Part shown: positions 8,070 through 16,145 of the stretch, one piece after another
Position numbering within the stretch: position 1 is the stretch's first letter
Layout: each line of letters opens with the position of its first letter
DNA from: Galbibacter orientalis DSM 19592
GTDB taxonomy: Bacteria > Bacteroidota > Bacteroidia > Flavobacteriales > Flavobacteriaceae
NCBI RefSeq assembly: GCF_000260115.1
Contig: NZ_JH651379.1
Span: 3,064,240 to 3,128,239 of the forward strand
Reading direction: 5' to 3'
DNA: 64,000 nucleotides
Program-made: the position numbers and the translations under genes
Notes under the pieces: generated by a model
Told to the model about the DNA's origin: nothing
What the model saw: only the letters and a program-made list of their open reading frames with translations
Database searches by the model: none

Positions 8070-9980
8070 ATGATGAATGTTATTCCACATAGTTTGTTCA
8101 CAGATTTTGATATCGATTTATTTAAAGCAGGAAATCATTATAGGCTTTATGAAAAGTTGGGAGCGCATATTATTGAAAAGGACGGTGTAAAGGGCTGTTA
8201 TTTTGCAGTATGGGCACCAACGGCAAAATCGGTTTCTGTAATTGGCGATTTTAATTATTGGCAAAAAGAGGAACATCCGCTTTTTGTTCGCTGGGATGAA
8301 TCGGGGATTTGGGAAGGATTTATACCAAACATTACCCATGGTACAAGGTATAAGTATAAAATAGTATCCAATAATCAAGATATTCAAACTGAAAAAGCCG
8401 ATCCATTTGCTTTTTATAGTGAGAAATCTCCAAATACAGCTTCTATTGTTTGGGATGCTTCTTATAAATGGAAGGATACCAAGTGGATGGAAACTCGAAA
8501 AGAAATTAATAGTTTAGATAAACCTTTTTCGGTATATGAAGTTCATATGGGGTCTTGGAGAAGGAAGTTGGAAGACGCAGGGAGGTCTCTTAATTATTTA
8601 GAATTGGCAGAAGAACTTGTTTCTTATGTTAAAGAAATGCACTTTACACACGTAGAGTTTATGCCTGTTATGGAGTTTCCGTATGATCCTTCTTGGGGAT
8701 ATCAAATTACAGGTTATTACGCACCAACATCTCGTTTTGGGGAACCAGAAGAGTTAATGGTGCTAATAGATAAATTGCATCAAGCAGGAATTGGAGTTAT
8801 TTTAGATTGGGTGCCTTCTCATTTTCCAGATGATGCGCATGGATTAGGATTTTTTGATGGATCACATTTATATGAACATCCCGATAGAAAAAAAGGATAT
8901 CATCCAGATTGGAAGAGTCTTATTTTTAATTATGGTAGAAATGAAGTCCGTGCTTTCTTAATTAGTAATGCTATTTTTTGGTTAGATAAATACCATATTG
9001 ACGGACTTAGGGTAGACGCTGTTGCTTCGATGTTGTATTTAGATTATTCTCGAGAAGAGGGAGAATGGGATCCTAATATATATGGAGGGAGAGAGAATTT
9101 GGAAGCAATTTCATTTATTAAAGAAATGAACGAAGCTGTATATGCTAATTTTGAAGGGATACAGACCATAGCCGAAGAGTCGACTTCATTTTCAATGGTT
9201 TCAAAACCTGTATATCTTGGTGGTTTAGGCTTTGGAATGAAATGGATGATGGGATGGATGCACGATACTTTAGAGTATTTTAAAAAAGGGCCTGTTCATA
9301 GAAAGCATCATCAAAACGATCTTACTTTTAGTATGACCTATGCTTTTTCAGAAAACTTTATGCTTCCTTTAAGTCATGATGAAGTAGTACACGGGAAAAG
9401 CTCTATTTTTGGTAGAATGCCTGGCGATGAATGGCAGCGATTTGCAAACCTTAGGTTGCTATATGGATATATGTATACGCATCCTGGAGCGAATTTAATG
9501 TTTATGGGAAATGAATTTGCGCAATCTGATGAGTGGAATTTTCAAACAAGTTTAGATTGGCATTTGTTGCAATATGAAGGTCATAAAGGAATAAAAACTT
9601 TTATAGCAGATTTAAATAGACTTTATAAGGAAGAACCAGCTCTTCATGAAAAACAATTTAGTAACGAAGGTTTTGAATGGATAAATTATGGAGATGCAGA
9701 TAATTCTGTTTTATCATATGTAAGAAAAGGTCATTATATAGAAAACGATTTGGTGGTGATTTGTAATTTCACTCCAGTAGTTAGAGAGGATTACCGAATT
9801 GGTATTCCAAGAGATGGAACGCTTAAGCAAGTTTTTAATAGTGATGAAAAAAAGTATTATGGAAGTGATGTTAGAAATAAAGAGGAAATTTCTGTAGAAG
9901 CAATTCCATACAACGGGAAAGATTTTTCTGTAGCCATTACATTGTCGCCTCTAGCGGTGATAGTGTTTAAAATAATATAA
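8070..9980 (+). CDS. glgB: 1,4-alpha-glucan branching enzyme (GH13)
   Basis: GlgB cuts alpha-1,4-glucan chains and re-attaches them as alpha-1,6 branches in glycogen synthesis. The 636-residue protein has an N-terminal CBM48 domain (about 30-125, FAVWAPTAKSVSVIGDFNYW), a GH13 barrel and a C-terminal beta domain. Catalytic residues are visible: the nucleophile Asp in DGLRVDAV (about 315), the acid Glu in IAEES (about 368) and the transition-state Asp in LSHDEV (about 437). The start is the first of two adjacent ATG codons; the second (8073) is equally possible. It lies 27 bp before a GH31 gene on the same strand. Confidence 0.95.
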   Translation: MMNVIPHSLFTDFDIDLFKAGNHYRLYEKLGAHIIEKDGVKGCYFAVWAPTAKSVSVIGDFNYWQKEEHPLFVRWDESGIWEGFIPNITHGTRYKYKIVSNNQDIQTEKADPFAFYSEKSPNTASIVWDASYKWKDTKWMETRKEINSLDKPFSVYEVHMGSWRRKLEDAGRSLNYLELAEELVSYVKEMHFTHVEFMPVMEFPYDPSWGYQITGYYAPTSRFGEPEELMVLIDKLHQAGIGVILDWVPSHFPDDAHGLGFFDGSHLYEHPDRKKGYHPDWKSLIFNYGRNEVRAFLISNAIFWLDKYHIDGLRVDAVASMLYLDYSREEGEWDPNIYGGRENLEAISFIKEMNEAVYANFEGIQTIAEESTSFSMVSKPVYLGGLGFGMKWMMGWMHDTLEYFKKGPVHRKHHQNDLTFSMTYAFSENFMLPLSHDEVVHGKSSIFGRMPGDEWQRFANLRLLYGYMYTHPGANLMFMGNEFAQSDEWNFQTSLDWHLLQYEGHKGIKTFIADLNRLYKEEPALHEKQFSNEGFEWINYGDADNSVLSYVRKGHYIENDLVVICNFTPVVREDYRIGIPRDGTLKQVFNSDEKKYYGSDVRNKEEISVEAIPYNGKDFSVAITLSPLAVIVFKII

Positions 9981-10007
9981 TTTATAAGTTAAAGCTCATA
10001 TTTTGAT

Positions 10008-12407
10008 ATGATAACTAATACTGAATTAGAATACAAAGGAAATTTATTTCCCAATCAAATTATATCTCATAAAAAGGAAGTTGATAAAATAACTTTTTAT
10101 GCACGTAATAATGTGGCGTTACAAATTTCTTTTTTAAGAGATAGTGTATTACGATTTAGATATGCCGTAGAACAAGATTTTGAGCCCGATTTTTCGTATG
10201 CTATTTCCGAGGATGCTACTTATGGGTATAATCATCTTGAAATAAAAGAACTAGATGGGCATTTTAGTATGTATACTTCAAAATTAGAGGTGCGTGTTTC
10301 TAAATCAGACTTAAGACTAGCAATTTTAGATTTAGATGGTAATATTTTAAATGAAGATGAACTTGGCTTCCATTGGGAAGAAAGTTATGAACATGGAGGG
10401 AACATAGTAAAAATGAGTAAGTTTTCACAGGAGTCTGAAAGTTTTTATGGAATGGGAGATAAGCCCTCACAATTAAATCTTCGGGGGAAACGTATTCATA
10501 ATTGGGCAACCGACCAATATGCATTTGGCAAGGATAGAAATCCATTGTACAAAAGTGTTCCATTCTATATTGGCATGCATCATAAAACCGCCTATGGAAT
10601 CTTCTTTGATAATACCTTTAAAACTCATTTTGATTTTTGTAATGAACGAAGAAATATAACTAGTTTTTGGGCAGATGGAGGAGAAATGAATTATTATTTT
10701 ATCTATGGGCCTTCCATTTCTCAAGTGGTAGTTGGATATACAGATCTTACAGGAAAACCAGAACTGCCGCCATTGTGGGTTTTAGGTTTTCATCAATGTA
10801 AATGGAGCTATTATCCAGAGAGTAAAGTAAAAGAAATAGCAAACAAATTTAGAGAATTAAGTATTCCATGTGATGCCATTTATTTAGACATCGATTATAT
10901 GGATGGCTTTAGGTGTTTTACATGGAATAAAGAGTATTTTCCAGAGCCCAAAAGAATGGTAGAGGAACTTGCTGAAGATGGTTTTAAAACTGTTGTAATT
11001 ATAGATCCAGGGATTAAAATTGATAAAAAATATTGGGTTTACAATGAAGCTGTAGAAAACGATTATTTCTGCAAAAGAGCAGATGGTCCTTTTATGAAAG
11101 GTAAAGTTTGGCCTGGAGAATGTAATTTTCCAGATTATACAAACCCGAAAGTAAGAGAATGGTGGGCAGGTCTTTTTAAAGAATTAATTGCAGATATTGG
11201 AGTAAAAGGGGTGTGGAATGATATGAATGAGCCAGCCGTAATGGAAGTGCCCGGAAAAACTTTTCCAGATGATGTTCGACATAATTACGATGGCCACCAT
11301 TGCAGCCATAGAAAAGCACATAATATCTATGGAATGCAAATGGCACGAGCTACTTATGAAGGAGTAAAAAGGTTTTCATTTCCTAAACGTCCATTTGTAA
11401 TAACTAGATCGGCATATTCTGGGGCGCAACGTTATACTTCTTCATGGACAGGAGATAATGTAGCTACTTGGGAGCATCTTTGGGTAGCAAATGTTCAAGT
11501 GCAAAGAATGGCAATGAGCGGAATGTCTTTTACTGGAAGCGATATTGGTGGGTTTGCAGAGCAACCTTCTGGAGAACTTTTTGCTAGATGGATTCAATTA
11601 GGGGTGTTTCATCCATTTTGTAGAGTGCATTCTAGCGGAGATCATGGGCATCAAGAACCTTGGTCGTTTGATGAGGAAGTAACCAATATTACTAGAAAAT
11701 TTATAGAAATTAGATATCAATTACTTCCATATCTGTATACCATGTTTTATGAATATACAGAAAATGGAATACCAATGTTGAAATCCTTAATGTATTATGA
11801 TCAAGATGATTTACATACGCATTATAGAAATGATGAATTTATCTTCGGAAACCATATCCTAGTTTGCCCTATTTTAGAACCAAACTCCAAAGGGAGACGT
11901 ATGTATATTCCAAGAGGAAATTGGTATAATTACTGGGGAGGAGAAATTACCAAAGGAGGAAAAGAATGTTGGGTAGAAGCCGATATCGATAAGATTCCTA
12001 TTTTTATAAAAGAGGGAGCTATTATTCCAAAATATCCTATTCAGCAATATGTAGGTGAAAAAGAAATTACAGAACTTACATTAGAGGTGTATTATAAAAA
12101 TGGAAAAGAAGAATCTCAAGTTTTTGAAGATGCAGGAGATGGTTATGATTATAAAAAAGGAAGATACAGCCTAAGAACATTTAGACTTACAGGAAAAGAA
12201 AATGAACTTATTATTCAGCAATTTAAAGAAGGTAAATATGAAACATCTTATGAAACTTTTAAAGTAAATTTAATAGGATTGCCATTTAAAGTACAATCTA
12301 TTCAGCTAGATAATGTAGAGATTCCAATCCATGAAATTATTCTAAATGGAGATACTAATATGACGATTAAAAAAGAATTTACAGAACTGCATATAATAGG
12401 ATTGTAA
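10008..12407 (+). CDS. GH31 family alpha-glucosidase
   Basis: The 799-residue protein has the GH31 layout: an N-terminal beta-sandwich (about 1-240), the catalytic barrel and C-terminal beta domains. The nucleophile Asp sits in GVWNDMNEP (about 402-410) and the acid/base Asp in SWTGDN (about 479-484). There is no signal peptide, so the enzyme should act inside the cell, releasing glucose from alpha-linked oligosaccharides. Its position 27 bp after glgB points to glycogen or malto-oligosaccharide metabolism. Alpha-xylosidase activity is a less likely alternative within GH31. Confidence 0.9.
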   Translation: MITNTELEYKGNLFPNQIISHKKEVDKITFYARNNVALQISFLRDSVLRFRYAVEQDFEPDFSYAISEDATYGYNHLEIKELDGHFSMYTSKLEVRVSKSDLRLAILDLDGNILNEDELGFHWEESYEHGGNIVKMSKFSQESESFYGMGDKPSQLNLRGKRIHNWATDQYAFGKDRNPLYKSVPFYIGMHHKTAYGIFFDNTFKTHFDFCNERRNITSFWADGGEMNYYFIYGPSISQVVVGYTDLTGKPELPPLWVLGFHQCKWSYYPESKVKEIANKFRELSIPCDAIYLDIDYMDGFRCFTWNKEYFPEPKRMVEELAEDGFKTVVIIDPGIKIDKKYWVYNEAVENDYFCKRADGPFMKGKVWPGECNFPDYTNPKVREWWAGLFKELIADIGVKGVWNDMNEPAVMEVPGKTFPDDVRHNYDGHHCSHRKAHNIYGMQMARATYEGVKRFSFPKRPFVITRSAYSGAQRYTSSWTGDNVATWEHLWVANVQVQRMAMSGMSFTGSDIGGFAEQPSGELFARWIQLGVFHPFCRVHSSGDHGHQEPWSFDEEVTNITRKFIEIRYQLLPYLYTMFYEYTENGIPMLKSLMYYDQDDLHTHYRNDEFIFGNHILVCPILEPNSKGRRMYIPRGNWYNYWGGEITKGGKECWVEADIDKIPIFIKEGAIIPKYPIQQYVGEKEITELTLEVYYKNGKEESQVFEDAGDGYDYKKGRYSLRTFRLTGKENELIIQQFKEGKYETSYETFKVNLIGLPFKVQSIQLDNVEIPIHEIILNGDTNMTIKKEFTELHIIGL

Positions 12408-12486
12408 TATTTTAATTATTTTCGTATTGTATATGCACATCAATTTGTAGGTATATTAACTGATTTTAAAAATAATAGATTGTAAT

Positions 12487-13305
12487 ATGAAAAAATATGT
12501 TTCAATAGGAGTATTTATTTTGTTGATAATATCTTGTTCAACAAATCCTTTTACAGGAAAAAGCACTTTGAATTTTCAGTCAAATGATCAAATTTTCCCG
12601 ACAGCTTTTGCGGAATACGACCAATTTTTACAGCAAAATAAAGTAGTAACGGGAACTGCAGATGCCGAAGCTATAAAACGAGTAGGGCAACGTATTGCAA
12701 ATGCTGCGGAGCGTTGGTTTAATGCTAATGGGTATGAGGGCTATTTAAAAGATTACCGTTGGGAATACAATTTAGTGCAAGACGAAACTGTAAACGCTTG
12801 GTGTATGCCTGGAGGGAAAATAGTTTTTTATACAGGAATTCTTCCGATTACTCAAACAGATACTGGTATTGCAGTAGTAATGGGCCATGAAGTGGCACAC
12901 GCCTTAGTAAACCATGGGGCACAGCGTATGAGTGCTTCTACATTACAACAATATGGAGCGCTTGCAGGAAATTTAGCGCTTGGAATGGGAGGTAGCAGTG
13001 CACAAACAATAGATTTATTTAATCAAGCATATGGTGTTGGGTCTCAAGTAGGAGTTATGTTACCTTTTAGTAGAAGTCACGAAACAGAAGCCGATGCTAT
13101 TGGATTGCGTTTAATGGCAATTGCTGGTTATAATCCAGATGAAGCTGCTAAACTTTGGGAACGAATGAGTGCTCAAGGAGGGGAGCAGCCATCAGAGATT
13201 ATGAGCACGCACCCATCAAATCAAAGTAGAATTCAAAATCTTAAACAATTAGCGCCAGCAGCGAAGCAAGAAGCGGCTAAATTTGGTGTTACTACGTTTA
13301 AGTAA
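12487..13305 (+). CDS. M48-family zinc metallopeptidase lipoprotein
   Basis: The 272-residue protein has an SPII signal (lipobox IISCS, Cys about 17) followed by the NPFTGKSTL motif common in this group. The zinc site HEVAH (about 138-142) and the second-zinc-ligand region HETEADAIGL (about 199-208) are complete, so it should be active. Relatives of the LoiP/BepA type are outer-membrane-associated and degrade or help fold damaged envelope proteins. It is followed by a strong terminator. Confidence 0.92.
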   Translation: MKKYVSIGVFILLIISCSTNPFTGKSTLNFQSNDQIFPTAFAEYDQFLQQNKVVTGTADAEAIKRVGQRIANAAERWFNANGYEGYLKDYRWEYNLVQDETVNAWCMPGGKIVFYTGILPITQTDTGIAVVMGHEVAHALVNHGAQRMSASTLQQYGALAGNLALGMGGSSAQTIDLFNQAYGVGSQVGVMLPFSRSHETEADAIGLRLMAIAGYNPDEAAKLWERMSAQGGEQPSEIMSTHPSNQSRIQNLKQLAPAAKQEAAKFGVTTFK

Positions 13306-13346
13306 TCTTTTTTTAATGTAGCAAGTTTATTAATTAAGTATATTTG

Positions 13347-13383
13347 AAAGCAAGACATCAATTTTATGTCTTGCTTTTTTATT
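13347..13383 (+). terminator. Rho-independent terminator of the M48 gene
   Basis: A 12 bp stem (AAAGCAAGACAT and its complement ATGTCTTGCTTT) with a 7 nt loop is followed by a run of T. It lies 41 bp after the M48 stop codon. Confidence 0.9.
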
Positions 13384-13510
13384 TAATCTATTACTAAACC
13401 AACTAGTTCATAAACCATCAATGAAATGCCCATTAACAAATTTAGAAACCAACCGATATGATTCTAAAGGGCATTACATCTGACTATTGAAAAACCATAC
13501 ATATTAACAA

Positions 13511-14839
13511 ATGAAATCATTACAAAAAGGAAGTAAAAAATTATTAAATGCATGGGCATTTTATGATTGGGCAAATTCAGTATATAGTTTAACCATAGCT
13601 TCTGCCATTTTTCCGCTCTTTTATGGGGCGCTTTTTAGAGAAGCTGGAATTGAAAAAATTGAAATTTTTGGTGGAGAAATTGCTCGTGGTCCTTTAATAA
13701 CGTATGTCACTTCTTTTGCCTTTTTGGTGGTTTCCTTTTTAACTCCGCTATTGTCTGGAATTGCAGATTATGTAGGTAATAAAAAAGTGTTTTTAAAATT
13801 TTTCTGCTATTTAGGTTCCATTTCAAGTATAGGATTGTATTGGTTTAGCCTTGATGCAATTTATTTAAGCTTAACTATATATTTTTTTGGGTTGATAGGT
13901 TTTTGGGGGAGTTTAGTTTTTTATAATTCTTATTTGCCAGATGTGGCATTCCCAGAACAACAAGATAGAATAAGTGCCAAAGGATATTCATTAGGATATA
14001 TTGGTAGTGTATTTTTGTTATTGCTGAATTTAGCCATGATTATGAAATATGAATGGTTTGGATTTGAAGGGGCTGGGGAGCCTACAAAAATATCATTTAT
14101 ATTAGTTGGGATTTGGTGGGCTTTATTCAGTCAGTATTCATTTTATTATTTGCCTAAAGGAAATGATAATACTGGAAAAATTAGTAAAAAAGTCTTGCTG
14201 AATGGCTTTCGTGAGCTCAAAAAAGTATGGAATAGGTTAGGAGATAACCTCCGATTAAAAAGATATTTAATAGCCTTTTTTGTATATAGCATGGCGGTAC
14301 AAACAGTAATGCTAGTAGCTTCCTATTTTGCAGAAGAAGAATTGGCGTGGGAAAGCGATAGTCAGCGTACAACAGGTTTAATTATAAGTATTCTTTTAAT
14401 ACAATTAGTTGCTGTAGCTGGAGCATTACTAACCTCTCGAATTTCTGAAAAAATTGGAAATATAAAAACATTAATAGCTATTAATATTATATGGGTAATT
14501 ATATGTTGCTACGCTTATTTTGTAATTACTCCAGAGCAATTTTATGTAACTGCTGCTTTTGTTGGTTTGGTAATGGGAGGAATTCAGGCTTTATCTCGTT
14601 CCACCTATTCTAAATTTTTACCAGAAACAAAAGACACAGCTTCTTTCTTTAGTTTTTATGATGTAGCTGAAAAAATAGGAATTGTTATCGGGATGTTTTT
14701 ATACGGATTTATGGCGCAAATAACAGGAAGTATGAGAACTTCTATTGTCCTTTTAGGATTGATATTTTTAATTGGAGTAGTTTTATTGCTGAAAGTAGAA
14801 AAGTCAGGAGTCGGAAGTCGGAAGTCCGAAGGTAAGTAA
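13511..14839 (+). CDS. MFS transporter, UMF1/Atg22-like
   Basis: The 442-residue protein has about 12 membrane segments and begins with WAFYDWANSVYSLTI, typical of the UMF1 group related to yeast vacuole effluxer Atg22. The substrate is unknown. The last residues (SGVGSRKSEGK) are encoded by heptanucleotide repeat DNA (AGTCGGA-type units at about 14808-14833), so the natural C-terminus has probably been extended by intergenic repeat expansion. No promoter element is clear in the 205 bp upstream. Confidence 0.85.
   Translation: MKSLQKGSKKLLNAWAFYDWANSVYSLTIASAIFPLFYGALFREAGIEKIEIFGGEIARGPLITYVTSFAFLVVSFLTPLLSGIADYVGNKKVFLKFFCYLGSISSIGLYWFSLDAIYLSLTIYFFGLIGFWGSLVFYNSYLPDVAFPEQQDRISAKGYSLGYIGSVFLLLLNLAMIMKYEWFGFEGAGEPTKISFILVGIWWALFSQYSFYYLPKGNDNTGKISKKVLLNGFRELKKVWNRLGDNLRLKRYLIAFFVYSMAVQTVMLVASYFAEEELAWESDSQRTTGLIISILLIQLVAVAGALLTSRISEKIGNIKTLIAINIIWVIICCYAYFVITPEQFYVTAAFVGLVMGGIQALSRSTYSKFLPETKDTASFFSFYDVAEKIGIVIGMFLYGFMAQITGSMRTSIVLLGLIFLIGVVLLLKVEKSGVGSRKSEGK
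14804..14836 (+). repeat. Heptanucleotide repeats inside the 3' end of the MFS gene
   Basis: Period-7 units CAGGAGT, CGGAAGT, CGGAAGT, CCGAAGG run through the last codons of the MFS gene. The reverse complement of this pattern (CCGACTT, CGGACTT) recurs in the array at 27.0-27.6 kb, showing one dispersed repeat family. Confidence 0.75.
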
Positions 14840-14980
14840 GCAGTTTTTTGTCTAGAACTTTGTTATAACCTAATCTTTCAATAAAAAAGGAAGTGTTCAG
14901 TAAGCAGAGGCAGTTTTTAGTTGAAAGTAAAAAAAGTTATCGAGTTATGTTGTTATGATGTTTCAGAAAAGTTTTTTTTC

Positions 14981-15040
14981 GCCTAGAGCCTAGAGCCTAG
15001 AGCCTAGAGCCTAGAGCCTAGAGCCTAGAGCCTAGAGCCT
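14981..15040. repeat. (GCCTAGA)8.6 tandem array
   Basis: Eight perfect heptamers and a partial ninth. It is the longest perfect microsatellite-like array in the window and a candidate variable-number locus. Confidence 0.95.
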
Positions 15041-15146
15041 TTCGACTTTTTTCATTTCCACATTTACATCTTTGCCACTTTTAGTTGAAAGTAAAAAAAA
15101 GTTATCGAGTTATGTTGTTATGATGTTTTCAGAAAAGTTTTTTTTC

Positions 15147-15170
15147 GCCTAGAGCCTAGAGCCTAGAGCC
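15147..15170. repeat. (GCCTAGA)3.4 tandem array
   Basis: Three perfect heptamers plus GCC at the end of the second copy of the duplicated segment, 7 bp from the stop codon of the TetR gene. Confidence 0.95.
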
Positions 15171-15176
15171 TATTAC

Positions 15177-15770
15177 CTACTTAAATCGCTGATTGATGGT
15201 GTCTAATATTACATTCATGCAATCTGTTGTGTATGATTTATCATCTGTAGTCTGACTCATAAAAACGGCGCCTTGGATTAAACTGAAAAAGCGTTTCCCA
15301 TAAACATCTCCAATAATAGTTTTTCTAATTTCGCCAATTCTTTTACCATCTTCAATTTCGGTACTAATATATCCTTCTATTTTTTTTATAGTTTCCTGAA
15401 CCTTTTCTGAAAGTTCAGGATGCATATTTTTTGCGTCAACTCCCGTATTTATAATAGGGCAACCTCCAAAATTGTTGGTAAAATCAATATAGTTTTTATA
15501 AAACCTCACAAAATATATAAGTCGTTCTAAAGGAGTTTCCCCTTTATCCATATAAGCTTCGATTTTAGAGAGAATCATATCGGTATTATAATCAAATGCA
15601 TGGAGTGCTAATGTTTCTTTGTTCTCAAAGTTTCCATAGATAGCTCCTTTTGTAAGACCTGTAGCTTTTGTAATATCATTTAAACTTGTGGCAGTATAGC
15701 CTTTCTTGTTAAAAATAGGAGCTACTGTTTTTATAATAAATTGACTCGTTTTTTCAGCTTTGGTTGTCAT
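15177..15770 (-). CDS. TetR-family transcriptional regulator
   Basis: The 197-residue protein has an N-terminal helix-turn-helix (about 25-50, TSLNDITKATGLTKGAIYGN) and an all-helical ligand domain with the GGCPIINTG stretch seen in the LmrA/YxaF-type subgroup. It probably represses its own gene, since an 18 bp imperfect palindrome abuts its start codon and a -7 element lies just beyond. The target and inducer are unknown. No partner gene is adjacent: repeats lie on one side and clpB is far upstream, so targets may be elsewhere. Confidence 0.88.
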   Translation of the reverse strand: MTTKAEKTSQFIIKTVAPIFNKKGYTATSLNDITKATGLTKGAIYGNFENKETLALHAFDYNTDMILSKIEAYMDKGETPLERLIYFVRFYKNYIDFTNNFGGCPIINTGVDAKNMHPELSEKVQETIKKIEGYISTEIEDGKRIGEIRKTIIGDVYGKRFFSLIQGAVFMSQTTDDKSYTTDCMNVILDTINQRFK

Positions 15771-15788
15771 GAGTTTATAGATATACTC
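15771..15788. promoter_or_regulatory. Probable TetR operator (imperfect palindrome)
   Basis: GAGTTTATAGATATACTC has matching outer arms GAGTxTAT and ATAxACTC around a 2 bp centre. It lies between the start codon and the -7 element of the tetR gene, where a bound repressor would block transcription. Confidence 0.55.
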
Positions 15789-15795
15789 AAATATA
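15788..15795 (-). promoter_or_regulatory. -7 promoter element of tetR
   Basis: TATATTTG on the minus strand, 17 bp upstream of the start codon. It overlaps the last base of the palindrome. Confidence 0.6.
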
Positions 15796-16145
15796 TAAAA
15801 TAATACTGAAAGGTATCTTTTGTTTTATTGGCTATATTATAGTTTTACTCACTAAGGGAAATTGAAGGAGTCCGCAGTTGGGAGTCAGAAGATAAAAAGT
15901 TTAGAGTTGAGAGTTGAAAGTTTAGAGCTGAAAAGTTTTTAAAGTAGAAAAGTAGAAAGTTGATGAGTTAAGAAAAGATATTTTAAAAAAACACCCATGA
16001 TTTTTAATCATGGGTGCCTTAACTAACCAACCAACTTAAAACTAAATAATTCTTACGAACTATTTAACTTAGCTTTAAATATTATAATACATCAACTAAC
16101 ATACATTCAGTCGGTTATAGTGTTTAAGACTTACATTTTTGTCTG
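15796..16145. other. 350 bp spacer with degenerate heptads and the clpB terminator
   Basis: From about 15866 to 15965 the sequence runs in degenerate period-7 units (for example GGAGTCC, GCAGTTG, GGAGTCA, then TAGAGTT, GAGAGTT, GAAAGTT). A minus-strand terminator follows at 15984-16016. The last 130 bp before the clpB stop are AT-rich with no recognised feature. Confidence 0.6.
15984..16016 (-). terminator. Rho-independent terminator of clpB
   Basis: An 11 bp stem (CACCCATGATT and its complement, 15992-16016) with a 3 nt loop is followed on the minus strand by a run of seven T. It lies 130 bp past the clpB stop codon. Confidence 0.85.

Larger units (their letters stand above)
14840..15176. 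repeat. Gene-free repeat region with duplicated segment and heptamer arrays
   Basis: This spacer holds two copies of a segment of about 70 bp (14917-14980 and 15080-15146, from AGTTGAAAGTAAAAAAAG to a T-run and C). Each ends in a tandem array of GCCTAGA. The first array has 8 full copies plus 4 bases (14981-15040), the second 3 copies plus 3 bases (15147-15170). Unequal copy number suggests slippage. No gene was found here. Confidence 0.85.

Noticed and set aside
13339-13346. TATATTTG before the M48 terminator
   Set aside because: It matches the -7 pattern but lies directly before a strong terminator and leads to no gene start.
14981-15040. GCCTAGA array considered as an origin or attachment site
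   Set aside because: No DnaA boxes, integrase or flanking duplication; simple tandem repeat fits better.
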